A stretch of 64,000 bases of DNA from NCBI GenBank assembly GCA_964448305.1, contig CAYUWB010000003.1, positions 14,123 to 78,122 on the forward strand, written 5' to 3'. This stretch comes from Thioglobus_C sp964448305. GTDB taxonomy: Bacteria; Pseudomonadota; Gammaproteobacteria; PS1; Pseudothioglobaceae. Below, in pieces: positions 24,796 through 33,559 of the stretch (position 1 is the stretch's first letter; every line of letters starts with the position of its first letter). A model generated the notes under the pieces. It saw only the letters and a program-made list of their open reading frames with translations, was not told the origin of the DNA and searched no databases. A program made the position numbers and the translations under genes.

Positions 24796-26877
24796 ATGGA
24801 TAACCAATTTATTAATCGCGAATGTAGCATGCTAGAATTCAACTCAAGGGTGTTGGAAAGGGCGAGAAATCATCAACTACCGATCCTCGAAAGACTTAGA
24901 TATCTTTGTATTTCAAGTGGCAACATGGATGAATTTTTTGAAGTTCGAATTGCGCTATTAAAGGAAATGGATAAAACTAGTGGTCTATTAACAGTACCTG
25001 ACCAAATGCCTCCTGCCAAAGTTTTAGAAAACTTATATAAAAAAACTCATCAATTAATCTCTGAACAATACGAGGTATTAAATGACATAATTACTCCAGA
25101 GCTTGATAAAAATGACATCCACATCTCCCATCGAGATGAGTGGAATGAAGAGCAAAAACAATGGGCTGAGCGGTTTTTTAAAGAAAATTTAGCGCCAGTA
25201 TTAAGCCCAGTGGGTGTTGATCCTGCGCATCCTTTTCCCAAAGTTGCCAACTCAGCATTGCACTTTTTGATTACATTAAAAGGTCAAGATGCTTTTGGCA
25301 GATCAATCAAGAACGCTGTACTTCAAGTGCCGAGATCGTTACCAAGAGTCATTGAAATTCCAGAAGATATCCGACAATACAAATACAATTTTGCGTTTTT
25401 ATCAACTATTATTCATGCGCATATAGATAAGATATTTCCGGGAATGAAAGTAACGGGTTGTTTTCAATTTCGACTAACCAGAAATACTAATTTATTTTTA
25501 GACGAAGAGACAACTCACGACTTATTGCCAACTATTCAAGATGAATTACACACTAGAGGTTTTGGCGACGAAGTTAGGCTTGAGATTGTTGATCAAGCAC
25601 CCGATAATGCAATTGATTTTTTACTTGAGCAATTTAATCTAAATGAAAACGACTTGTATCGAGTTAACGGACCAGTTAATCTTTATCGTCTGTCTTCGAT
25701 TGTGGATCTAGTTCAAGACTACACACTAAAGTTTAAGCCATTTAGGCAAAAACTGCCTAGCGTATTGTATGCTTGTGGTGCAAGACAGAAAAAACAATCT
25801 ATGACAGGCTCAATTTTTAACTGTATTAAACAAGCAAAACAGATACTTTTGCATCATCCATATCACTCGTTTTTTCCAGTTTTGGAGCTATTAAGACAAA
25901 GTGCAAAAGACAGTAAAGTGTTGGCGATACGTATGACACTCTATCGTACCGGTGCCAGCTCTCCAATTGTTGATCATTTAGAATTGGCGTCACGCTCTGG
26001 AAAAGAGGTAACTGTTATCATTGAACTTAAAGCAAGATTCGATGAAGATGACAACATCTCTGTAGCCAAACGCTTGCAACGTGCTGGCGCAAAAGTTGTT
26101 TATGGTGTCATGGATCACAAGACACATGCAAAGATGCTACTGGTTATAAGAAAAGAGCGGAATAAGCTTAAATACTACCACCATATGGGTACTGGCAACT
26201 ATCATAATGTCACTGCAAAAATATACACTGATATTGGCATTCTTTCAAATGATAAGGCAATTGGTAAGGATATCTATAAAATTTTCCAGCAATTAACCTC
26301 ATTGGTTTCAACTAAAGGACTTGAAAAATTATTGCAATCCCCATTTACACTTAAAAAAGGCATTATCAATAAAATTAATAGAGAAATCGAACATGCCAAA
26401 AATGACAAACCTGCACGTATTATTGGAAAAATGAACGGCCTACAAGAGCCCGATGTTATCAATGCTCTTTATGACGCTTCAAAAGCTGGTGTTAAAGTTG
26501 ATTTAATTGTTCGAGGTATTTGCTGCCTAAGGCCCGGCGTTAAAGGATTAAGCGAAAATATTACCGTACGTTCAATTATTGGTCGTTTTTTAGAGCATCC
26601 ACGAATTTATTATTTTCAAAATGATGATGACAATGAACTTTGGTGTTCAAGTGCTGATTTAATGCATAGAAATCTGAATAGACGTATTGAAACAGCGTTT
26701 CCAGTTGAAAACCTTGATATTAAAAAACGGATTATTGAGGAAGATCTTAATTATTTCTTAAAAGATAATTCTGAAGCGTGGTTGTTAAATTCAGATTCGA
26801 CTTATACGCACTTGCAGCCAAAAAATAATGAAAAATTATTTAGCGCCCAGCAAACACTTATCAATAAGTATCGTTAG
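24796..26877 (+). CDS. ppk1: Polyphosphate kinase 1
   Basis: Ppk1 polymerises the gamma phosphate of ATP into polyphosphate. The 693-residue protein shows the N-terminal MDNQFINRECSMLEFNSRVL, the middle HPYHSFFPVLELLRQSAKD, and the catalytic YHHMGTGNYHNVTAKIYTD with the histidine that is phosphorylated, plus a second phospholipase-D-like site near GICCLRPG. A TTG two codons earlier is possible, but the ATG at 24796 matches the family start. It would store phosphate taken up by Pst. Confidence 0.96.
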   Translation: MDNQFINRECSMLEFNSRVLERARNHQLPILERLRYLCISSGNMDEFFEVRIALLKEMDKTSGLLTVPDQMPPAKVLENLYKKTHQLISEQYEVLNDIITPELDKNDIHISHRDEWNEEQKQWAERFFKENLAPVLSPVGVDPAHPFPKVANSALHFLITLKGQDAFGRSIKNAVLQVPRSLPRVIEIPEDIRQYKYNFAFLSTIIHAHIDKIFPGMKVTGCFQFRLTRNTNLFLDEETTHDLLPTIQDELHTRGFGDEVRLEIVDQAPDNAIDFLLEQFNLNENDLYRVNGPVNLYRLSSIVDLVQDYTLKFKPFRQKLPSVLYACGARQKKQSMTGSIFNCIKQAKQILLHHPYHSFFPVLELLRQSAKDSKVLAIRMTLYRTGASSPIVDHLELASRSGKEVTVIIELKARFDEDDNISVAKRLQRAGAKVVYGVMDHKTHAKMLLVIRKERNKLKYYHHMGTGNYHNVTAKIYTDIGILSNDKAIGKDIYKIFQQLTSLVSTKGLEKLLQSPFTLKKGIINKINREIEHAKNDKPARIIGKMNGLQEPDVINALYDASKAGVKVDLIVRGICCLRPGVKGLSENITVRSIIGRFLEHPRIYYFQNDDDNELWCSSADLMHRNLNRRIETAFPVENLDIKKRIIEEDLNYFLKDNSEAWLLNSDSTYTHLQPKNNEKLFSAQQTLINKYR

Positions 26878-26919
26878 ACACTAATTATAATAAATTAAGT
26901 TACGCTGATTGTTTTTAGA

Positions 26920-28644
26920 TCAACCTTTTTTGTGTGCTTCAATGTAACGCTGTCTTTTTTTAGGCTTAATTTTATCGACGTTAACTAAAATTAAGCCATC
27001 GATACAATTAGAAAACTTTGGATCAATATTAAAATCTAAAAATTCAACACCACCTGTTTCACATAACTCGGTGTACTGTTTATATAAAGTAGGTACTTTA
27101 ACCCCTAACTCGTTTAGTTGGGTGCTTAGCTGTTTAAAATTTTCTTTATAATCTTGGGAGGTATAACTCTTTTTATCCTTCATCTTAGTGGTTGACACGT
27201 AAGGGGTTTTTGCTATTGCCAGTTGCGCCTTTGCTGGAAATTGTGACTGATAAAAATTTACAATTAAATCTTTAGCGTTGTCCGGATAGCTGTTTGATAA
27301 ACTAACAGGGCCAAACATGTATTTATATTGAGGATTTTCCAGTAAATAAGCACCAATACCATACCAAAGGTAATCCAAACCTCTCAACCCCCAATAGCGT
27401 GGCTGAATAAAGCTCCTGCCCAATTCAATTGAGTTGCGAATATACGGCATAAAAGCATCCTCCATATCAAACAAAGTATTTGAATACAAGCCAGCTATAC
27501 CTTTATTGCTAATAATCTTGTCACATTCACCGATACGATATGCGCCAACAATCTCTAGATCATCTTCATCCCACAGTACAATATGTCGATAGTAGCGATC
27601 ATACACATCAACATCAATTCGATTTCCCGTACCTTCATCTACCATTCTAAATGAGAGTTCCCTAAGTCGTCCAATTTCTTTCATTACACGAGGAAAACCA
27701 TCATAATCAAGTATGAATATCTTTTTTCCATCTTGGGTTTGGCCTAATAAATTTGCCTGCTTCAGTTCTTTTTTAAGGGTTTTCTTGTCCATTGGATGAG
27801 TAATGGATTGCTCTGTATCAAACAAATTCTTGGTATTTTTTTTTGACAGCAAGTACACTTGCTTACGTATCATTTTTGTTTTTTTCTTTTTCGACAGATC
27901 TAGCAACTTAAGTGTTTTATGTGAGATTAAATTTCCAACTCTTAAGTGCATATTTTGGTGGTTTTTATTAAACATTTCATGCGCTAACATTGCTGTTCCA
28001 AAGGGCTTAAATAGTGTTGAAATTGAGTAAAACATTGCTGAATTTTTAGCATTAATATTGATTGGAACAATAGGGGCTTTGGCTTTCTTAGAAAAATGTA
28101 AGAAACCAGTTTGCCATTTGCCATCTTTAACGCCATTAGGGCGAATTCTTGATACTTCACCTGCAGGAAACACTATCACCAGTCCATCTTGCTCTAAAAA
28201 TTCAAGAATTTGTTTATAGGCTGTCTTGTAGTTTATCTTTTTACTCATATTGTCTAGCGGAATAAAAAAATCTCTTAACGGTTTAATACTATAGAGCAAT
28301 TCGTTTGTAACAATCTTAACATCTGGTCTAATTTCTTTTACAAATTTTAATAAGGCCAAACCATCAAGTGAGCCAATAGGGTGGTTTGCAACAACTATGG
28401 TTCGACCATATACAGGGATATTCTCTCTGTCTTTGTTAGAAACAGAATATGAAAAATCAAAATATTCTAAAATTGATTCTAAAAATTCTAAACCCTTTAA
28501 ATGCTGATGTGTTTGAATAAATTGATTGATTTCGTCTTCGTGTGTCAAAATTTTGAGCAATTTTATTGCTTGTTTTGAGAAAAGATTATTGTTTTTATCC
28601 AACTCTGGAAAATGTTGAAAAATTTGTTTTTCTAGATCAATCAT
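26920..28644 (-). CDS. Bifunctional acyltransferase, OlsF-type ornithine-lipid synthase candidate
   Basis: This 574-residue protein has two acyltransferase domains. The N-terminal half is PlsC-like with NHPIGSLDGLALL (His88, Asp94) and FPAGEVSRIRP (159-169). The C-terminal half (about 310-560) is a GNAT/OlsB-like N-acyltransferase with FIQPRYWGLRGLDYLWYGIG and FGPVSLSNSYPDNAK. Single proteins of this layout (OlsF) make phosphate-free ornithine lipids in some bacteria: the C-terminal part acylates ornithine and the N-terminal part adds the second fatty acid. Placement between ppk1 and the pst-phoU operon supports a phosphate-starvation lipid role. Hemolysin-like or other aminolipid synthases are alternatives. 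Confidence 0.7.
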   Translation of the reverse strand: MIDLEKQIFQHFPELDKNNNLFSKQAIKLLKILTHEDEINQFIQTHQHLKGLEFLESILEYFDFSYSVSNKDRENIPVYGRTIVVANHPIGSLDGLALLKFVKEIRPDVKIVTNELLYSIKPLRDFFIPLDNMSKKINYKTAYKQILEFLEQDGLVIVFPAGEVSRIRPNGVKDGKWQTGFLHFSKKAKAPIVPININAKNSAMFYSISTLFKPFGTAMLAHEMFNKNHQNMHLRVGNLISHKTLKLLDLSKKKKTKMIRKQVYLLSKKNTKNLFDTEQSITHPMDKKTLKKELKQANLLGQTQDGKKIFILDYDGFPRVMKEIGRLRELSFRMVDEGTGNRIDVDVYDRYYRHIVLWDEDDLEIVGAYRIGECDKIISNKGIAGLYSNTLFDMEDAFMPYIRNSIELGRSFIQPRYWGLRGLDYLWYGIGAYLLENPQYKYMFGPVSLSNSYPDNAKDLIVNFYQSQFPAKAQLAIAKTPYVSTTKMKDKKSYTSQDYKENFKQLSTQLNELGVKVPTLYKQYTELCETGGVEFLDFNIDPKFSNCIDGLILVNVDKIKPKKRQRYIEAHKKG

Positions 28645-28671
28645 AATTGCTGCTTTTTATACAATAAAAGG

Positions 28672-28724
28672 GTTGCAACCATAGCTGTCAAAATAAGGGA
28701 GGGAGAAGCTTGCATGGTTGCGAC
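28672..28724. repeat. Inverted repeat in the olsF-like leader
   Basis: GTTGCAACCAT (28672-28682) and ATGGTTGCGAC (28714-28724) pair over 11 positions with one G-T pair, separated by 31 nt. It lies 28 nt upstream of the olsF-like start (minus strand) and could be a leader hairpin or an operator with widely spaced arms. Confidence 0.4.
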
Positions 28725-28785
28725 GAAAATCTATTATATTGGTTTGATAAAATAGCAACTATGTCAATGAGTTTTTGTAATCAAT

Positions 28786-29004
28786 TTGAAACACTTTTAT
28801 TTAATAAAAGAAATTATTAAAAGCCTTTGTATTGGTGTTTGTAAGTGTAATAAGACTAACTTTCGCATTGACCGCAAACGATATAGTGACGAAATCACTA
28901 ACTGGATAAACTATTTTAAAAAGATGCGCTGGGCGATTTTAAAAAATTTAACAAAAAGAGAGGTTGATGAACTTAGCTTGCCTCAGCAGGGGTTCTGGCT
29001 TTAA
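28786..29004 (+). pseudogene. Degenerate DUF1289-like small protein
   Basis: The frame encodes about 72 residues in which SLCIGVCKCNKTNF, then DEITNWINYFKKMRWAIL, resemble the DUF1289 family (usual pattern PCIGVCK...C-x-G-C...S-x-x-E-I-x-x-W). The second cysteine pair expected for a metal site reads F-R-I-D-R here, so it is gone. There is no ATG; the only start candidates are TTG at 28786 or non-standard codons. The end overlaps the convergent bolA gene by 32 nt. It is either a decaying gene or a diverged family member. Confidence 0.4.
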
Positions 29005-29203
29005 TGCTTAAAGCGTGTAATTCACCGCTATCAATATTTGATCTGACAGCCGCTAAAACCATTTTTTGACGTGCTAATAATGACATACCTTCAAAAGTCG
29101 GTGAGATTACTGTTGTTGAACAATTACAACCGTCCCCCTCCATGGTAACAATTGCATCATCGATTGCACTTTCTAATTTAGCTTGTATTTCTTGTAAAGT
29201 CAT
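28973..29203 (-). CDS. BolA/IbaG-family protein
   Basis: This 76-residue protein has the BolA fold: the GDGCNCSTTVISPTFEGMSLLARQKMV segment in two parts (GDGCNCSTTVIS, then FEGMSLLARQKMV) and the C-terminal GELHALSIKARTPAE with the conserved HAL motif. BolA proteins pair with monothiol glutaredoxins in iron-sulfur handling. The IbaG form usually sits between mlaB and murA; here it is 12 kb from murA, at the tail of the pst-phoU operon (9 nt after phoU), so it could be co-transcribed with it. Confidence 0.88.
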   Translation of the reverse strand: MTLQEIQAKLESAIDDAIVTMEGDGCNCSTTVISPTFEGMSLLARQKMVLAAVRSNIDSGELHALSIKARTPAEAS

Positions 29204-29212
29204 TATGTTTTT

Positions 29213-29902
29213 TTACTCCGCTTCTTCATCAGTTATGTGACGAATATCATTCCCATGAACTACATAAACAACATATTCACAAATATTCTTTGCATGATCT
29301 CCGACGCGCTCGATTGAGCGTGCACACCACATTACTTTAATGGTATCTTCGATATTTTTAATATCTTCCAGCAAATAAGTTGTCAGTGTGCGGTTGAGGT
29401 TCATAAACTCACTATCAACGCCAGAATCTAATTGTGCAACCTCCATTGCCTTATCTGCATCAAGTCTCGCATAGCAATCAAGCGCAGAAGACAATACTTC
29501 TCGTGCACTGATTATCAAGGATTTTAATGAACTATAAAATTTCATAGTAGTTGCATCATTGTCTAATTCCGCTGCAAATCTAGCAATCTTTTCACTTTCG
29601 TCACCGATACGCTCAAGATCAGTCACAATTTTAAGCACGGCAAAAATATTGCGAAGATCGATGGCTGCTGGTTGGCGTCTAGCAATTAAGCTAGAGCAAT
29701 CTTCATCCAAAGACACTTCTAGTGCGTTAACCTTGTAATCTTCTTTGGCAATTTGCTGGGCCAATTTAGTCTTTCCTTTCAATAGACTCTTTGTTGCACC
29801 AGTAAAGTTTTCTTCTACTAAGCCACCCATTGTTAGGGCTTTTGAGCGAAGAGCTTCTAACTCTTCGTTGTATTCTTGTGAAATATGATCTTGTGTATTC
29901 AT
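29213..29902 (-). CDS. phoU: Phosphate-specific transport regulator PhoU
   Basis: PhoU links the Pst transporter to PhoR and keeps the Pho regulon off when phosphate is ample. The 229-residue all-helical protein has two PhoU repeats, with the metal-binding type motifs ERIGDESEKIARFA and ERVGDHAKNICEYVVYVV. It follows pstB after 6 nt. Length and order (pstS-C-A-B-phoU) are canonical. Confidence 0.96.
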   Translation of the reverse strand: MNTQDHISQEYNEELEALRSKALTMGGLVEENFTGATKSLLKGKTKLAQQIAKEDYKVNALEVSLDEDCSSLIARRQPAAIDLRNIFAVLKIVTDLERIGDESEKIARFAAELDNDATTMKFYSSLKSLIISAREVLSSALDCYARLDADKAMEVAQLDSGVDSEFMNLNRTLTTYLLEDIKNIEDTIKVMWCARSIERVGDHAKNICEYVVYVVHGNDIRHITDEEAE

Positions 29903-29908
29903 AATTAA

Positions 29909-30739
29909 TTATCCAAATCTTCCAGTAATATAATTTTCAGTCAATTCATGCTCAGGGTTAGTGAACACAGTGTTTGTTTCGTTAACTTCTACTAATCTTC
30001 CTAGGTGAAAATATGCTGTCCTATCTGATATTCTAGCTGCTTGTTGCATAGAGTGGGTGACAACTGCAATAGTATATGATGATTTAAGCTCATACATTAG
30101 CTCTTCAATCGTTGCTGTTGCGATTGGATCAAGCGCTGAAGTTGGCTCATCCATCAAGATGACTTCTGGCTTAACAGCCATTGTTCTAGCGATACAAAGT
30201 CGTTGTTGTTGACCGCCTGAAAGACCTGTTCCTGGCTTGTTTAAACGATCTTTTGTTTCTTTCCAAAGACCGGCCTTGGTTAGGCTTTCTTCAACTAAAT
30301 CATCTAGTTCAGCATTATTGCGAGTCAAGCCATGTAATTTAGGCCCGTATGCAACATTATCATAGATTGATTTAGGGAATGGGTTGGGCTTTTGAAAGAC
30401 CATTCCAACATTTGATCGCAACAATACCGGATCAATGCTTTTTGAGTAAATATCTTCTCCGTCAAGTTTTATCTCACCTTTAACGACACAGTCATCAATT
30501 GTGTCGTTCATACGATTTAAACATCTTAATAAAGTTGACTTACCACAGCCAGATGGCCCGATCATGGCCAAGATTTCATTTTTCGCCAAATCAACACTAA
30601 CATCAAATATTGCTTGCGAGTCTTTGTTGTAAAACACATCAACATTACGACAACTCATACGCGGATTGCCTTCAATTGTTGGCTTGCCAACCGTATCGCC
30701 CAACTCTTGCAATAATTCTACTTCACTTTTGTCATTCAT
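29909..30739 (-). CDS. pstB: Phosphate ABC transporter ATP-binding protein
   Basis: PstB powers phosphate import. The protein has Walker A GPSGCGKST, signature LSGGQQQRLCIART, Walker B VILMDEPTSALD and the switch His in AVVTHSMQQ. The frame is open from a GTG at 30748, but the ATG at 30739 is preferred: it has the ribosome-binding site AGGTGG seven bases upstream (inside the pstA stop region) and lies 2 nt after the pstA stop. Product 276 residues. Confidence 0.97.
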   Translation of the reverse strand: MNDKSEVELLQELGDTVGKPTIEGNPRMSCRNVDVFYNKDSQAIFDVSVDLAKNEILAMIGPSGCGKSTLLRCLNRMNDTIDDCVVKGEIKLDGEDIYSKSIDPVLLRSNVGMVFQKPNPFPKSIYDNVAYGPKLHGLTRNNAELDDLVEESLTKAGLWKETKDRLNKPGTGLSGGQQQRLCIARTMAVKPEVILMDEPTSALDPIATATIEELMYELKSSYTIAVVTHSMQQAARISDRTAYFHLGRLVEVNETNTVFTNPEHELTENYITGRFG

Positions 30740-30741
30740 AT

Positions 30742-32025
30742 CTACCACCTAGTTTCAAACTTCTTGCGCAAGATAATAGCAAGTAAATTCATTAAAAATA
30801 AGAAAATTAACAGCACAACGATTGCTGCCGATGTCAATGCAATAAAGGCGCGTTCAGGTGAATCTGCCCAAATAAAGATTTGTACCGGCAATACTGTTGA
30901 AGGATCTAAAAAACCTTGCGGAATATCCGCTACAAATGCCACCATGCCAATCATTAAGAGTGGGGCGGACTCGCCTAATGCTTGAGCCATACCAATAATT
31001 GAACCAGTTAGAATCCCAGGCATTGCAAGCGGCAATACATGATGAGTAATCACTTGCATTTTTGAAGCACCAACACCTAAAGCCGCTTCACGAATTGATG
31101 GCGGTACAGATTTCAGTGCTGCACGTGTTGCAATAATAATGGTTGGGAGTGTCATTAAAGACAGCACCAATCCGCCCACTAATGGTGCTGACCTTGGCAC
31201 ACCAAATAGATTAATATAAACTGCCAAGCCCAAAATACCAAACACAATAGAAGGTACCGCTGCTAAGTTGTTAATATTAACTTCAATCAGATCGACAAAC
31301 CAATTATTCTTGGGCGCAAACTCTTCCAAATAAACCGCTGCTGCAACGCCAATTGGAAAACTTAAGATTAAGGTAAGTAACATTACATAAAGTGACCCTT
31401 TTAACGCTCCCCAAATGCCAGCTTGCTCTGGCTCTCTAGAATCACCTTGTGTTAAGAATTTTGTGTTTAATTCCTTTTGAATTTTCCCTTGCTCTTGCAA
31501 ATGATCAATCCAGGCAATTTGATTATCTTTAACACGTCGTTGAACTTCTGGCAGATTTCGATCAATCAAGTCTTTTGCAAAAGTATCAACATCATCGTCA
31601 GCCAAAATCCAAATTGATTGTTTTGTGCCAATGTAGTTAGGATTGGCTATAACCAAATCTCTTAAATCGTATTGCGCGCCGGAAGATACCAGTTTTCGCA
31701 AAGTCTTCTTTTCTCGACGATCTTTAACCTCAGGGAATAGCTGATACAAAGCTTTTGAAGTTAGTTTACGATATGAAGCATTAAATAATTCCTTCTCACT
31801 ATAGCTAGATTTTTCTTCGAGTCTAAGGTTTTTGTGGGAAAAATCAATATCAAGATTAATATACGTTTGTGTAAAAGCAGGAGTTGCCTTGTGCGTAATA
31901 TCAAATAATAAAAACAACAAAAAAAACAAGCTTAATCCGATTGATAAAATACCATAGGCTTTAAAGCGCTTTTCTTTGGCGTAACGTTTCTTAAGGCTTG
32001 ATCTTACAATATCTGTGTTATTCAT
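30742..32025 (-). CDS. pstA: Phosphate ABC transporter permease PstA
   Basis: PstA is one of the two permeases of the Pst complex. The 427-residue protein is longer than E. coli PstA because of a large periplasmic insert (about residues 50-200) between the first membrane segment and the permease core, where LGVGASKMQVITHHVLPLAMPGIL marks the ATPase-contact loop. It overlaps pstC by 8 nt. The long form with this insert is common in marine proteobacteria. Confidence 0.94.
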   Translation of the reverse strand: MNNTDIVRSSLKKRYAKEKRFKAYGILSIGLSLFFLLFLLFDITHKATPAFTQTYINLDIDFSHKNLRLEEKSSYSEKELFNASYRKLTSKALYQLFPEVKDRREKKTLRKLVSSGAQYDLRDLVIANPNYIGTKQSIWILADDDVDTFAKDLIDRNLPEVQRRVKDNQIAWIDHLQEQGKIQKELNTKFLTQGDSREPEQAGIWGALKGSLYVMLLTLILSFPIGVAAAVYLEEFAPKNNWFVDLIEVNINNLAAVPSIVFGILGLAVYINLFGVPRSAPLVGGLVLSLMTLPTIIIATRAALKSVPPSIREAALGVGASKMQVITHHVLPLAMPGILTGSIIGMAQALGESAPLLMIGMVAFVADIPQGFLDPSTVLPVQIFIWADSPERAFIALTSAAIVVLLIFLFLMNLLAIILRKKFETRW

Positions 32026-33442
32026 ATTGTTCTCTGTATTTTCTCACCACATGAAGGGCAATAATATTTAATAGTAGTGTGGTTATAAACAAGCCTAATC
32101 CCAGCGCAAACGCCGCTAAAGTCTTCACACTATCAAATTCTTGATCGCCTGTTAACAAGGTAACAATTTGAGTGGTTACAGTGGTTACTGCATCCATCGG
32201 GTTCGCTGTTAAGTTTGCGGCAACGCCGGCCGCCATAAGTACAATCATCGTCTCACCAATTGCACGTGAAATTGCCAGTAAGAATCCGCCCACAATACCT
32301 GGCAATGCAGCTGGCACAATTACCTTCCAGACGGTTTCTGACTTGGTGGCGCCCATGGCGGTTGAACCATCTCGCATTGCATCTGGAACAGCAGAAATTA
32401 CATCATCTGACAATGACAAAATAAAAGGTACAATCATCATGCCCATTACCAAGCCTGCTGCCAAGGCTGACTCAGTTGAAACCGTTAAGTTGGCCATAAT
32501 TTCAATATCTAAATTAACACCGATATCACGCAAATAATTACCAAAGTCTCTTACCAATGGGCCAATTGTAATGGCTGCAAAAAAACCATAAACAACAGTT
32601 GGAATCCCGGCAAGTACTTCTAAGATTGGCTTAATAACCGAGCGTACTCTTTTATCAGCATATTCAGCTAAATAAATTGCTGAGATAAGCCCTAAAGGTC
32701 CCGCAATCATAAGGGCTATTATTGAGATGAATATCGTGCCCCAGAAAAGTGGTACCGCACCAAAAGCGCCAGATGAGCCTGCCTGGTCCTCACGAATTGC
32801 GATTTGTGGGGACCAATGCGTGCCAAATAAAAAATCAGTTATTGGAATTTTCTTAAAAAATTCAATTGATTCCAATATGACTGAAAAGACGATGCCCACT
32901 GTCGTTAGAATTGCAATAGTGGCGCACGCTAACAATGCATAAATAATTAGCTGTTCAACACTATTTCTTGCTCTTGTTGCGGGTGTAATCCGCCAATAAG
33001 TAAAGGCAAATCCAAGTGCTGCTATGGCCAGAACAGTAGATGTTTTTAACAAAAAACTATCGTCCATGTACTGTAAATATAATACAGCCGCTTGAGCATT
33101 AATACTGGCATCAGTGGCACTAGAAGCGCCGCCAGATCCAGCGAGTAGGTGAATTTCATTTAAGGCTAAACTTAAGCTGGACTTGTCTAATGCTTGTAGT
33201 TCAGCAAATTGCCCAACCACCAGCATTGAAGTTGTATTAACCTCCAAAAACGACCAAGTTGCAAATATCAACAGTGCAGGTATCGCTGTCCAAAGTGCAC
33301 TTAAATGGCCGTAATAACCTGGTAAGGAGTGGAGTGTAATACCACTATCGGTCATCTGCCATTTCTTCGCTTTTTGCTGGGCTAAGAAAAATACGATCAG
33401 TGTACTGACAATTATTATTGAAAATAAATCTAGATCACTCAT
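32018..33442 (-). CDS. pstC: Phosphate ABC transporter permease PstC
   Basis: PstC is the partner permease. The 474-residue protein has an N-terminal extension with extra hydrophobic segments and a periplasmic loop, then the permease core with the contact loop GATKSETVWKVIVPAALPGIVGG. The start is taken as the ATG at 33442; a TTG lies one codon earlier. A terminator-like stem-loop separates it from pstS, which would lower pstCAB expression relative to pstS. Confidence 0.94.
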   Translation of the reverse strand: MSDLDLFSIIIVSTLIVFFLAQQKAKKWQMTDSGITLHSLPGYYGHLSALWTAIPALLIFATWSFLEVNTTSMLVVGQFAELQALDKSSLSLALNEIHLLAGSGGASSATDASINAQAAVLYLQYMDDSFLLKTSTVLAIAALGFAFTYWRITPATRARNSVEQLIIYALLACATIAILTTVGIVFSVILESIEFFKKIPITDFLFGTHWSPQIAIREDQAGSSGAFGAVPLFWGTIFISIIALMIAGPLGLISAIYLAEYADKRVRSVIKPILEVLAGIPTVVYGFFAAITIGPLVRDFGNYLRDIGVNLDIEIMANLTVSTESALAAGLVMGMMIVPFILSLSDDVISAVPDAMRDGSTAMGATKSETVWKVIVPAALPGIVGGFLLAISRAIGETMIVLMAAGVAANLTANPMDAVTTVTTQIVTLLTGDQEFDSVKTLAAFALGLGLFITTLLLNIIALHVVRKYREQYE

Positions 33443-33505
33443 CAAATTTCTCTTTTATATTGTAAGAATAAAGATATAAATTATATAGAAGCTGTAAATA
33501 ATAAA

Positions 33506-33538
33506 GCAAAAAAACCCAGATTATAATAACCTGGGTTT
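33506..33538 (-). terminator. Intra-operon attenuator between pstS and pstC
   Basis: On the minus strand AAACCCAG and CTGGGTTT form an 8-bp stem around an 11-nt loop, followed by a run of T. It lies about 30 nt after the pstS stop. Partial termination here would give more binding protein than permease, a normal need of ABC importers. Confidence 0.8.
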
Positions 33539-33559
33539 AATAAGCTTAACTACAATTCT

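Noticed and set aside
28775..28792. TTGTAAT-CAAT-TTGAAAC, a possible sixth Pho box
   Set aside because: It points away from the olsF-like gene and overlaps the doubtful start of a degenerate frame; in AT-rich DNA this match is weak.
32172..32537. A 121-codon plus-strand frame inside pstC
   Set aside because: It is antisense to a strongly conserved gene, has no ribosome-binding site and resembles no protein; it is a shadow frame.
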